Shown one piece after another: positions 56,222 through 64,000 of a stretch of 64,000 nt of DNA. Below the pieces are notes generated by a model, which saw only the letters and a program-made list of their open reading frames with translations, was not told where the DNA came from and did not search any database. Every line of letters starts with the position of its first letter. Position 1 is the stretch's first letter. Made by a program: the position numbers and the translations under genes. The DNA is from Poseidonibacter lekithochrous. GTDB lineage: Bacteria; Campylobacterota; Campylobacteria; Campylobacterales; Arcobacteraceae. The DNA is taken from positions 744,001 through 808,000 of the forward strand of contig NZ_CP054052.1 in the NCBI RefSeq assembly GCF_013283835.1. Reading direction: 5' to 3'.

Positions 56222-56612
56222 CTAAACTCTCCATAAAAGTAGATAATTTTGCTTTTATATTTTTATCTATTTTATCAACTTCTTTTTTGTATTTGTATTT
56301 ATCTAATTCTTCTATTAGTTCATTTGCTAGTTTTATCTCTCTAGGTGTTTTTGCTAATAATCTTGAATATTTACTTATTTCATATGCTGTTTTTTTACTA
56401 TTAGAAAAATCAATATTTTTAAGATTAGATAAATACTCTTTTCTTCTATTTGGTTTTTTTCTTTTAATCATTTTAGTTACAAATACAATTAAAATGATTA
56501 ATAAAATAAAACAAAAAATAGATATTAATACTAGAAATAAAAAAGAGTTATCTGGTATTTCAACTATATCTTTTATATCATGTAGTTTTAAAGTTTGAGT
56601 ATTTTCTATCAT
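56214..56612 (-). CDS. Small membrane protein of the MoxR/VWA operon (DUF4381-like)
   Basis: 132 aa. One membrane helix (SFLFLVLISIFCFILLIILIV) is followed by a basic stretch and a helical cytoplasmic region. Position between DUF58 and VWA genes and size suit the DUF4381-type proteins of such operons, but sequence support is weak. It overlaps both neighbours (4 and 8 bases). Confidence 0.65.
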   Translation of the reverse strand: MIENTQTLKLHDIKDIVEIPDNSFLFLVLISIFCFILLIILIVFVTKMIKRKKPNRRKEYLSNLKNIDFSNSKKTAYEISKYSRLLAKTPREIKLANELIEELDKYKYKKEVDKIDKNIKAKLSTFMESLDV

Positions 56613-57442
56613 CTTAATAAACCTATTAACTTTTTGATAGGTTCTTCATGGGTATAAACTTTTGTAAATCTAATTGAGCAGTCTTGAAAATGTTTAAATA
56701 GTTTTTTATCATTACTTTGAACTTTTTTAATATATTCATTTATTGTTGATTTATTTAGTAATCCTTCATAATTTATATTTGAGCTTGGATCATTAAAATT
56801 TACATTTCCTAATTCTAGTGGTTCTTCTTCAAATTTATCTCTTATTACTAAAGCAATAACTTCATGTTTTGTTGCTAGTAGTTTTAAATCTAAACTTTCA
56901 ATATCAAAAAAATCACCAATTAAAAATATAATTGATTTATGATTTATAGCTTTAAATAACTCTTTTGTAATATGAGGATAGTTTATACTTTTACCTATGA
57001 CATTGTAGTTATATAGTTGTTCACTCATAAAGTTTACATTAAAAACTCTTTTTGATTTTTTTGTACAAAGCTGTAAGGATTCATTTGCAATATAAGAAGC
57101 AAAAGGATCTCCTTGTTTTGTGGAGATAAAAGCAATGGCAGATGATAATTCACAAATAATATCTTGTTTGAATCTTTTTGAACCAAAAAATATTGAACCA
57201 CCAAGTAGGTTTACTATTTTGATATTTTGTTCTTTTTGAGAGTGAAAAACTTTTACATAAGGTTTTTGCATTTTAGCACTTATAACCCAATCAATGTTTT
57301 TTACATCTTCTCCATATTCATACTCTTTAAGTTCACAAAAATCATAACCTTCCCCTTTTTGTTTAGAAGTGTTATTTCCTATTATTTCAGAGAAGGCTTG
57401 TTTTTTACTTTTGATAAGTATTTTTTTTAAAGCTTGATTCAT
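56609..57442 (-). CDS. DUF58 family protein
   Basis: 277 aa. The DUF58 signature region (FCELKEYEYGEDVKNIDW) is near the N-terminus and the remainder has a VWA-like fold pattern with IIFLIGDFFD. No membrane helix. DUF58 proteins are standard partners of MoxR ATPases; biochemical role unknown. 3 bp after moxR. Confidence 0.87.
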   Translation of the reverse strand: MNQALKKILIKSKKQAFSEIIGNNTSKQKGEGYDFCELKEYEYGEDVKNIDWVISAKMQKPYVKVFHSQKEQNIKIVNLLGGSIFFGSKRFKQDIICELSSAIAFISTKQGDPFASYIANESLQLCTKKSKRVFNVNFMSEQLYNYNVIGKSINYPHITKELFKAINHKSIIFLIGDFFDIESLDLKLLATKHEVIALVIRDKFEEEPLELGNVNFNDPSSNINYEGLLNKSTINEYIKKVQSNDKKLFKHFQDCSIRFTKVYTHEEPIKKLIGLLR

Positions 57443-57445
57443 TGT

Positions 57446-58399
57446 TTATGGAATATCAATTTTTTCTAAGATTTTTTGTATTAAATTATCAACATTAATT
57501 TCTTGGGCTTGAGCTTCATAACTTAGAATAATTCTATGTCTTAATATACTTTTTGCAACTAATGAAATATCAAGGGGCGAAACATAATCATTCCCTCTTA
57601 AATAAGCACTAGCCTTCACAGCTTTAAACATATCAATTGTTGCTCTTGGACTTGCTCCAAAATGTATTTGTTCTTCTATTTCTTCTAATCCATAATCTTT
57701 AGGTTCTCTTGTTGCACAAATAATTGTTACAATATACTCTTCAAGTTCTTTATCAATATGAATATTTAAAACTTCTTTTTTTAACTCTTCTAAACTATCT
57801 TTATCTAAAACTTTATTTATTGTTTCAAAAGAGTTCATAGTAGCTTTTTTTGCTATTTCATACTCTTCTTCTTTATTATTATAATCAACTACAATTTTGA
57901 ACATAAATCTATCTAATTGAGCTTCAGGAAGTGAATATGCACCTTCTTGTTCAATTGGATTTTGAGTTGCTAATACTAAAAAAGGAGAATCAACTTTGAA
58001 TGAATTCTCAGCAATAGTTACTTGTCTCTCTTGCATAACTTCAAGAAGTGCTGATTGAACTTTTGCAGGAGCTCTATTAATCTCGTCTGCTAAAAGTAAG
58101 TTTGTAAAGATAGGACCTTTTTTGATTTTGAATTCACTAGTTTTCATATCATAGATTTGAGCCCCTATAATATCACTTGGTAATAAATCAGGTGTAAATT
58201 GTACTCTTTTAAAATCTAAATCAATAGCATCTGAAATAGCTTTTACTGTAGTTGTTTTTGCAAGTCCTGGAACACCTTCAAGTAAAATATGTCCATTTGT
58301 TAATAATCCTATTAAAATAGAACTAACCATATCTTCTTGACCTATTACACCTTTTTTTATCTCATCTCTTAGTTGCTTTAACTTCTCATGTGAATTCAA
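57446..58399 (-). CDS. moxR: MoxR-family AAA+ ATPase
   Basis: 317 aa. Walker A EGVPGLAKTT, Walker B LLADEINRAPAKVQ, sensor 1 LATQNPIEQEG and the arginine-rich LPEAQLDRFMFK. A chaperone-like ATPase that acts on VWA/DUF58 partners encoded next to it. First gene of a five-gene minus-strand operon. Confidence 0.94.
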   Translation of the reverse strand: MNSHEKLKQLRDEIKKGVIGQEDMVSSILIGLLTNGHILLEGVPGLAKTTTVKAISDAIDLDFKRVQFTPDLLPSDIIGAQIYDMKTSEFKIKKGPIFTNLLLADEINRAPAKVQSALLEVMQERQVTIAENSFKVDSPFLVLATQNPIEQEGAYSLPEAQLDRFMFKIVVDYNNKEEEYEIAKKATMNSFETINKVLDKDSLEELKKEVLNIHIDKELEEYIVTIICATREPKDYGLEEIEEQIHFGASPRATIDMFKAVKASAYLRGNDYVSPLDISLVAKSILRHRIILSYEAQAQEINVDNLIQKILEKIDIP

Positions 58400-58452
58400 A
58401 TATTATCCTTGACTTTTTGCTGATTTATTTTATCAAAAGTGTCATAAAAAAT

Positions 58453-60279
58453 TTAGAATTCAATAAGAAATTTTGCACCATTTTCATAAGAATATGTTAG
58501 TTTCCCTTGTAATTGCAGTTTTGAGATTGTATTTATTAGTTTCAAGCCTAAAGAATCAGAGTTATAAATATCTATATTTTTATCTATTCCTTCTCCATTA
58601 TCTTTAATAATTAAAGTATATGTATTATCTGTTCTTTCCATTTTAATTAATAGTTTTGGTTTATCATTATTTTTGAAAGCATATTTGAAAGCATTTGTAA
58701 TTACTTCATTTATTATCAAACCACAAGGCATTGCTATTTCTATATTTAGGTATATGTCTTTAATATCAATATTAACATCAATTTTTTTATCATAATTATA
58801 TGTATTTTCTATATCATATACTAAATTTGTCACATAGTCTTTGAAAGATATTTCATTTAATTTTGAAGATTCATATAACTTCCTATGCAATAACTCCATA
58901 GTATAAATTCTCTCTTGAATATTGTTTAATATTTTTTTTGTATTTTCATCTTCAATTTCTACTTCTTGTAATTTTATTAATCCAATAGTCATAGCTAGAT
59001 TGTTTTTTACTCTGTGATGAATCTCTTTTAATAAAACCTCTTTCTCTTCTAGAGAGTTTTGTAATTCTTTAGTTTTATTTTCTACTTTTGAATCTAAGGT
59101 TTTAATATTTTGTTGTAAGGAATCAAGCATTGAATCAAATACAATTCCTAAATGACCTATATCATCATTTCCTTTTACTTTACTTCTAATGTTTTTATTC
59201 CCTTTATTTACTTCTTTTGCAGTATCTGAGAGAATATTTATACCTTTAAATAGTCTTTTGAATAAAAAGAAACCAGCAACAATAGATAGGAATAAAGCAG
59301 TTAGTGAAGCAGGTAAAATTTTCCAAAAAGTTGAATCAACATGTGTATTTAAATCTTCATCATAAATAGTTGTAACTAATAAAAAAGTATATTTATCATT
59401 TTTATCACTTAAATCATCTATCCACGTGTGGGCTTTTTTATTATTTAGCTTGTGAACTAATGGTTCTTTATTCTTAGCATCATTAATTTGTTTTGCTGTT
59501 AAATCCCCTGTAAAAATATTTTTTACATCGGACATATTACTTATTGAATATCTTTCTTTTCTTTTCTTTTGGTCTTCTTCATACAGTGGTCTATTATCTT
59601 CTTGTGAATATTCATCATTAATCCACATTAAATAAGTTTTACCTTTGTGAAACTTATGTGTTAAAGCAAAAGTTTTTTGAACATTTATTTTTATACCTTC
59701 TTCAAAAGAAGCATGATTTTTATTAAGTTTATACTCTTCACATAATATTGAGATATTTGTATTTTTATCTATTTTTGTTTTATATAATAAATACTTGACT
59801 TTTCTTTTTAATGAATAGTGTTTATTCAAAAACTTGTGATTAGTCCAAGTATCTTCTTTTGCTTTTTTTATTGCTTCTAGGAAAAGTTTATTTTTGATAT
59901 TTGTTTTTACTGTATCTGTATTTTCAAGAAGATAATAACAGTGATTTACAATATTGCTTTTTTTTATGTTTTTTATTAAATTTTCTGTACTAGTATGATT
60001 TTTTTTTAGTTCTAATAAGTCTAAAACTAATTTATATCTTGTTTCACTTTTTTCTAAAACACCTTGAATTCTAAGAGCTTTTCCTGCAACTTTTACTTGT
60101 TCTTTAGTTACTGCAATCATTTGTTCTATTCTTTTTTTTGTTTGTGCGTATTGTTCTTTTTGCATTTTTGGAACAATCATTAAAAAAAGAACACTTAATA
60201 AAAATATAGATAAAAGAAAAAGAGCTAAAGCTACTTTCATATTTAGAGTATATGATTTTACTTGTAGTAATTTAGGCAT
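58453..60279 (-). CDS. Membrane sensor kinase with HisKA_2 core
   Basis: 608 aa. Membrane helix at about 13-35, a large periplasmic sensor region (about 36-325) with a Cache-like appearance, second helix (ASLTALFLSIVAGFFLF), HAMP domain, a coiled coil, then the HisKA_2 phosphorylation site EIHHRVKNNLAM (His near 421) and HATPase with NEVITNAFKYAF and DNGEGI. It overlaps the response regulator by one base (TAATG). The signal is unknown; a Fur-box-like site upstream of the pair hints at iron. Confidence 0.9.
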   Translation of the reverse strand: MPKLLQVKSYTLNMKVALALFLLSIFLLSVLFLMIVPKMQKEQYAQTKKRIEQMIAVTKEQVKVAGKALRIQGVLEKSETRYKLVLDLLELKKNHTSTENLIKNIKKSNIVNHCYYLLENTDTVKTNIKNKLFLEAIKKAKEDTWTNHKFLNKHYSLKRKVKYLLYKTKIDKNTNISILCEEYKLNKNHASFEEGIKINVQKTFALTHKFHKGKTYLMWINDEYSQEDNRPLYEEDQKKRKERYSISNMSDVKNIFTGDLTAKQINDAKNKEPLVHKLNNKKAHTWIDDLSDKNDKYTFLLVTTIYDEDLNTHVDSTFWKILPASLTALFLSIVAGFFLFKRLFKGINILSDTAKEVNKGNKNIRSKVKGNDDIGHLGIVFDSMLDSLQQNIKTLDSKVENKTKELQNSLEEKEVLLKEIHHRVKNNLAMTIGLIKLQEVEIEDENTKKILNNIQERIYTMELLHRKLYESSKLNEISFKDYVTNLVYDIENTYNYDKKIDVNIDIKDIYLNIEIAMPCGLIINEVITNAFKYAFKNNDKPKLLIKMERTDNTYTLIIKDNGEGIDKNIDIYNSDSLGLKLINTISKLQLQGKLTYSYENGAKFLIEF

Positions 60280-61010
60280 TATTTTGAAATCTTTAATTTA
60301 TATCCAGACTCATATACATTTTCAAGAGGGTTAAATTCTAGTTTTTGTCTTAGTCTATAAATTAATGTTCGAAGTTTTCCCATATCATAAAGCTCTTCTC
60401 TCCAAACGTATGCAGATATTTGTTCAAAACTTATTACACTATTTGGGTTTTCACACATTATTTCAAATAATTTTTTTTCATTTTTTGTTAGTTTTATTAG
60501 TAAGTCATTTTTGTATAAAGCTGATTTTGTTTTATCAAAACTTAGATTACCTTCTATTAATATATATTGACTTTCCTCTTTTATTACTTGCTTTTTATTA
60601 GCGAAAAAATATCTATGTTTATGTATAGCCATTGTAATTGTGGCTTTCAAATCTCTATCTCTGCATGGTTTTATTAAATATCCGTATGGTTCACATTCCA
60701 TTGCTTGATTAATTGTCTTGTCATTTGAGTATGAAGTCAAAAATATAATAGGTATTTTAAGGCTTTTCCAAATTTCATTGGCAGCATCAATTCCTGAACT
60801 ATTATTTAAATTTATATCCATAATTACTAAATCTGGTAGTCTATTTCTTGCATGATTTATAGCTTGTGCCGCACTAGTTTCTATTCCTGTTACTTCATAA
60901 CCCATTTTTTTTAAACTAACTTCCATAGACATAGCTAGGATTACTTCATCTTCTACTATTAAAATACTGATGTCAATATCATTTTGTGATAAATTTGATA
61001 ATTTAGTCAA
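60279..61010 (-). CDS. Response regulator with C-terminal winged helix
   Basis: 243 aa from TTG at 61010, chosen because AAGGA lies 5 bases before it; the TTG at 61013 is only 2 bases from AAGGA. Receiver with VEDE and the acceptor Asp in LVIMDINLN, Lys in YLIKPC; then a short linker and an OmpR-type winged helix with LRTLIYRLRQKL and ESGYKL. Transcription factor, partner of the HisKA_2 kinase. Confidence 0.9.
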   Translation of the reverse strand: MTKLSNLSQNDIDISILIVEDEVILAMSMEVSLKKMGYEVTGIETSAAQAINHARNRLPDLVIMDINLNNSSGIDAANEIWKSLKIPIIFLTSYSNDKTINQAMECEPYGYLIKPCRDRDLKATITMAIHKHRYFFANKKQVIKEESQYILIEGNLSFDKTKSALYKNDLLIKLTKNEKKLFEIMCENPNSVISFEQISAYVWREELYDMGKLRTLIYRLRQKLEFNPLENVYESGYKLKISK

Positions 61011-61041
61011 CAAAATCCTTTTTTGTTAAAATTAATGGTTA

Positions 61042-61056
61042 TGATACTCACTATCA
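61042..61056. promoter_or_regulatory. Fur-box-like palindrome upstream of the two-component genes
   Basis: TGATACTCACTATCA, with matching half-sites TGATA/TATCA. It resembles Fur boxes and the second copy at 61219-61233 (13 of 15 bases identical). Confidence 0.6.
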
Positions 61057-61217
61057 ATTTAAAGAAAGATTAAGCGAACTTGCTATAAAAGCTATACAAA
61101 TTATGAAATATCATCTGTTTCTATTATAAAAGTACATAGTATAAAGCAAAACAATATCTAATTGCTATAAATATTATTGAAAATTAAAATGTGATTATTC
61201 TGTGATTATATATAAGT

Positions 61218-61234
61218 ATGATTCTCAATATCAT
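61218..61234. promoter_or_regulatory. Fur-box-like palindrome upstream of the TonB-dependent receptor
   Basis: ATGATTCTCAATATCAT, half-sites ATGAT/ATCAT, 24 bases before the receptor ATG and next to a TATATAAG stretch. It should allow iron-dependent repression of the receptor. Confidence 0.65.
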
Positions 61235-61258
61235 TTAGAAAAACAAAGGAATTATACA

Positions 61259-63286
61259 ATGAAAAGTAAAAAACTATTTATTAGTCTTTCTGCATCTGCT
61301 TGTCTTGCTTTATCTTCAATTGCAAGTGAAACAGAAAGTTTAGGGGAAATCTCAATTGAAGATACTGCATTTGAATCGCATATTAAAAGTATGACTTCAG
61401 AAAAATTAGATTTAATTCAAGCAAGTGACGTAAAAGATATTTTAGATTCACTTCCATCTGTGAATGTTTCAGGAAGCTCAAGATATTCTCAAAAAGTATA
61501 TGTAAGAGGTTTAGAAGATAAGTTTTCTAATATCACTATTGATGGTGCTAGAATGACAGGACAACTTTTTCATCACTCAGGAGATCAAACAATTGATCCA
61601 GAGATGTTAAAAATTGGTTCTATTGAACTTGGACCTAATTCTGCTTTAAGTGGACCAGGAGTTGTTAATGGTTCATTTGTATATGAAACAAAAGATCCAA
61701 GTGATTTATTAGAAGATGGTGAAAACTTTGGTGGAAAAATTTCTTTTGGTCATGAAACGGGATATAACAGAAATAGTGTAAACCTTTCATTATTTGGAAA
61801 AGTAAATGAACATGTAGAAATCTTAGGTGTTGGAAATATTGTTGATGATGGTGAAATTGAAACACCAGCTGGTAATGTAAAAGATAAAGAGAGTAAATTA
61901 GAGAGTGGTTTATTAAAATCAGTATTTAAATTAAATGACAGTAATACTTTAAAATTATCATATAACAAATATAATGATGGTGGAGGAAGAAATATTTCTG
62001 CTGAAAAAGGTAATGCAACAGAAGTAACTGATAATGACTTCAATGAAATTACAAGAGATACATATACTCTTAACTACGAATATAATCCTGATAATGATTT
62101 AGTAAAAGTTGATGCAAAAGTATATTTAAACTCACAAGAAATGTTTAGAGCAAAAGCAGATACATTTGATCAAAATAAAGTAAAATCTGGTCAAAGTGGT
62201 GATAGATATTATGAAAACACTAGTGAAGGTTTTGATTTAAGAAATAGTTCAATCTTTGGTAATCATGTATTAACATATGGAGTTGATTATTCAAAAGATG
62301 AACAAACTAAAAGATCTATTGGGGATCAAGGTACTTACTATAGTTCAAGAAGTAATTCAGATATAGCAAATAGTAATAATATTGATGGTTCTGGTACATT
62401 AACTTCACAAGGAATATATATTGAAGATGAACTAAGTCTTGGTGCTTTAGTTTTAAATATTGGTGCAAGATATGACAAATTTAAACTTGGTGGTTGGTAT
62501 AGTGGTGATTTCAATAAAGTAACACCTAAATTCAAAAGTAAATATCAAGTAAATGATGATTTAAGTTTTAGATTTGCATACGGAAAAATTTTCAAAGCTC
62601 CTGCTTTACCAGAGACTTTAACTCTTTCTCAAAGTTCAATTGATTCATGGAATGCAGATGGTGTAGAAGCTCAAGAAGGTCATAACTACGAGGCAGGATT
62701 TGATTATGATTTATCGGAAGCATTAAATGCTGATGATGCAATCTTTGGATTTACAGCATATACATATAATGTAGACAATTATTCTCATCCTACAAAAAAT
62801 AATGCTTTAGCACCACAATATGATGTAAAAGTTCATGGGGTTGAATCTGTATTTAAATATAACAAAGATGACTTAGGATTAAGTTTATCTCACTCTTATT
62901 CAGATGGATCAGAAAAAAGTTTATCTGATGGAAGTAAAAAAGATCCAAGAACTGCAAAAATTCATTCTTTTAAAACAGGAGTTGATTATAGTTTCTCTGA
63001 TGCACTAAAAGTAGCTTATTCTTCTCAGTTTGTTTTAGGTAATACATATGCTTATAAATCAGATCAAATGGTTTCTAGAAGTGGTTATGCTGTTCATAAT
63101 ATTAACTCAACTTATAAAATTAAAGATGGATCATTAAAAGGTGCAACACTAAACTTTGGTATTGATAATATTTTTGATAAACAATATGCACAACATACTG
63201 CATTTGGTGTTTACTTCGATAGTGAAGAATATACAGATTATGAAGTTGGTAGAAACTTCAAAGTAAAATTAGCTTATAAGTTTTAA
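61259..63286 (+). CDS. TonB-dependent outer membrane receptor
   Basis: 675 aa from the ATG at 61259, which follows AAAGGA and opens with a signal peptide MKSKKLFISLSASACLALSS; the frame runs back to 61202 but those residues are not a leader. A plug domain (about 40-150, SDVKDILDSLPSVNVSG, YVRGLEDKF) is followed by a 22-strand-type barrel with the final Phe in KLAYKF. Substrate unknown; iron or siderophore is likely given the Fur-like box and the PepSY-type partner 7 bp downstream. Confidence 0.93.
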   Translation: MKSKKLFISLSASACLALSSIASETESLGEISIEDTAFESHIKSMTSEKLDLIQASDVKDILDSLPSVNVSGSSRYSQKVYVRGLEDKFSNITIDGARMTGQLFHHSGDQTIDPEMLKIGSIELGPNSALSGPGVVNGSFVYETKDPSDLLEDGENFGGKISFGHETGYNRNSVNLSLFGKVNEHVEILGVGNIVDDGEIETPAGNVKDKESKLESGLLKSVFKLNDSNTLKLSYNKYNDGGGRNISAEKGNATEVTDNDFNEITRDTYTLNYEYNPDNDLVKVDAKVYLNSQEMFRAKADTFDQNKVKSGQSGDRYYENTSEGFDLRNSSIFGNHVLTYGVDYSKDEQTKRSIGDQGTYYSSRSNSDIANSNNIDGSGTLTSQGIYIEDELSLGALVLNIGARYDKFKLGGWYSGDFNKVTPKFKSKYQVNDDLSFRFAYGKIFKAPALPETLTLSQSSIDSWNADGVEAQEGHNYEAGFDYDLSEALNADDAIFGFTAYTYNVDNYSHPTKNNALAPQYDVKVHGVESVFKYNKDDLGLSLSHSYSDGSEKSLSDGSKKDPRTAKIHSFKTGVDYSFSDALKVAYSSQFVLGNTYAYKSDQMVSRSGYAVHNINSTYKIKDGSLKGATLNFGIDNIFDKQYAQHTAFGVYFDSEEYTDYEVGRNFKVKLAYKF

Positions 63287-63293
63287 TTAGTAA

Positions 63294-63884
63294 ATGAAAT
63301 CTTTTAGTAATACAGTAAGGTCTCTTCATAGAGACCTTGGATATTTTGTAATTGGACTAACTTTAATTTATGCAATTACGGGGATTATATTATCAGGGCG
63401 TGGGCTTGGTTGGTTTAAACAAGAGTTTAAATCTCAAGCTGTAATACAAAAAAGTATTGAAACAAAAAAGTTTAATGATATTTTTATTGCTGAGGTACAA
63501 AAAGGAACAATAAGCGAAGTTTTTCCTACTAGTAGTTATGAATCAGTAAAAAAGCATTTAAATTTAAAATTAAAAAAACAAGAAGATACTGTTTATTTTT
63601 ACAAAGCTTGGAGAACATTAGAAGTTAGGTATGACTCAAATAATGGTTCTTTAAATGTAAAATATGTTGGTTATCCAGCAGTAGTTGAATTGTTTATAGA
63701 TGCACATAAAGCAGCACATGAAGGCGCATGGTTCTACCTTGCAATTTTATATAGTGTTATCTTGTCATTTTTAGCTATCTCATCTTTTTGGATGGTAAAA
63801 GGTAAAAATGGATTTAAAAGAAGAGGTATTTATTTTATGTTAGCAGGTTTTGTAGTTGTTGGAATATTTTTATCTCTAGGTTAA
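63294..63884 (+). CDS. PepSY-associated membrane protein
   Basis: 196 aa with about three or four helices: LGYFVIGLTLIYAITGIILS near the N-terminus, AWFYLAILYSVILSFLAISSFWM and FMLAGFVVVGIFLSLG at the C-terminus, and a soluble periplasmic part between. Conserved His (SLHRDLG, DAHKAAHEGAW) could bind haem or metal, as in PepSY_TM reductases. In an operon with the TonB-dependent receptor, so perhaps a ferric reductase or siderophore-linked protein. Confidence 0.82.
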   Translation: MKSFSNTVRSLHRDLGYFVIGLTLIYAITGIILSGRGLGWFKQEFKSQAVIQKSIETKKFNDIFIAEVQKGTISEVFPTSSYESVKKHLNLKLKKQEDTVYFYKAWRTLEVRYDSNNGSLNVKYVGYPAVVELFIDAHKAAHEGAWFYLAILYSVILSFLAISSFWMVKGKNGFKRRGIYFMLAGFVVVGIFLSLG

Positions 63885-63896
63885 TTAACTCTTATT

Positions 63897-63926
63897 CAAT
63901 AACAAGTTTGCGATTTCTTGTTATTG
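63897..63926 (+). terminator. Hairpin after the receptor operon
   Basis: 10-bp stem CAATAACAAG/CTTGTTATTG with a 10-base loop, 13 bases after the stop codon. Confidence 0.5.
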
Positions 63927-63934
63927 GATATTAT

Positions 63935-63971
63935 AAAAAGCACTACTTCTTGTCCTTTAGTAGTGCTTTTT
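63935..63971. terminator. Strong intrinsic terminator
   Basis: 13-bp perfect stem AAAAAGCACTACT/AGTAGTGCTTTTT (63935-63947 with 63959-63971) with A- and T-runs on both sides, so it may work in both directions. Confidence 0.88.
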
Positions 63972-64000
63972 ATGATATCTTGAATAAATAAACTCAATTA

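Overview
The window looks like chromosome of a Campylobacterota bacterium, most likely Arcobacteraceae. It is strongly AT-rich. The runs folK-pepP-aroQ-amidohydrolase-sppA and NifU-hypothetical-murE match the order I know from Campylobacter/Arcobacter. MnmA-1 and Mqo are of the epsilonproteobacterial type, and the mutS is the HNH-bearing MutS7 form. I see no prophage, insertion sequence or CRISPR array. The taxon is inferred from protein style and synteny, not from a database search.

Layout. 1-5.5 kb: the end of mutS7, then a secreted protein and a lipoprotein. 5.7-9 kb: a minus-strand run comF-hisH-epimerase-DUF1801-hisA-small membrane protein. 9-11.1 kb: a PAS/HD-GYP receptor with an apparently non-AUG start, a tiny ORF, and a 60-bp palindrome flanked by 9-bp direct repeats. 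11.1-17.6 kb: lepA, three OmpA-family paralogues and prs. 17.9-24.7 kb: two unlike mnmA genes separated by a decayed copy of folK, then folK, an M24 peptidase, aroQ, an aminofutalosine-deaminase-type hydrolase and sppA. 24.9-26.3 kb: rhlE.

26.4-44.7 kb is a large acetate island, all on the minus strand. It holds ackA-pta, a second ackA, two DUF485-ActP symporter pairs, a DUF4212-VC_2705 symporter pair, two cNMP/CBS/DUF294-exonuclease pairs, and a sensor kinase-response regulator pair whose sensor domain looks like a single Cache domain. The four transcription units for uptake (three) and pta-ackA (one) share one promoter design, read on the coding strand: TGCTAY-N5-TGCTAY-N10-(-10 box). This fits an activator binding a direct repeat in place of a -35 box, and the OmpR-type regulator in the island is the obvious candidate. 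This is the most interesting system in the window. The second ackA has a different repeat set (ATGTCA/TGACAT) over its -10 box.

44.8-47.1 kb: five tandem copies of a tRNA cassette (transcribed Lys-Glu-Val-Asp), 20 tRNA genes, apparently driven by a TTGACA-N17-TATAAT promoter inside the end of the cinA/pncC-like gene. 47.2-54.5 kb: pncC-like, mqo, ileS, a small membrane protein, NifU-like, a hypothetical and murE. 54.5-58.4 kb: a short MoxR-DUF58-VWA operon ending in an unrecognised membrane-anchored protein. 58.4-63.9 kb: a second two-component system divergent from a TonB-dependent receptor and PepSY-type membrane protein, with two Fur-box-like palindromes in the shared intergenic region.
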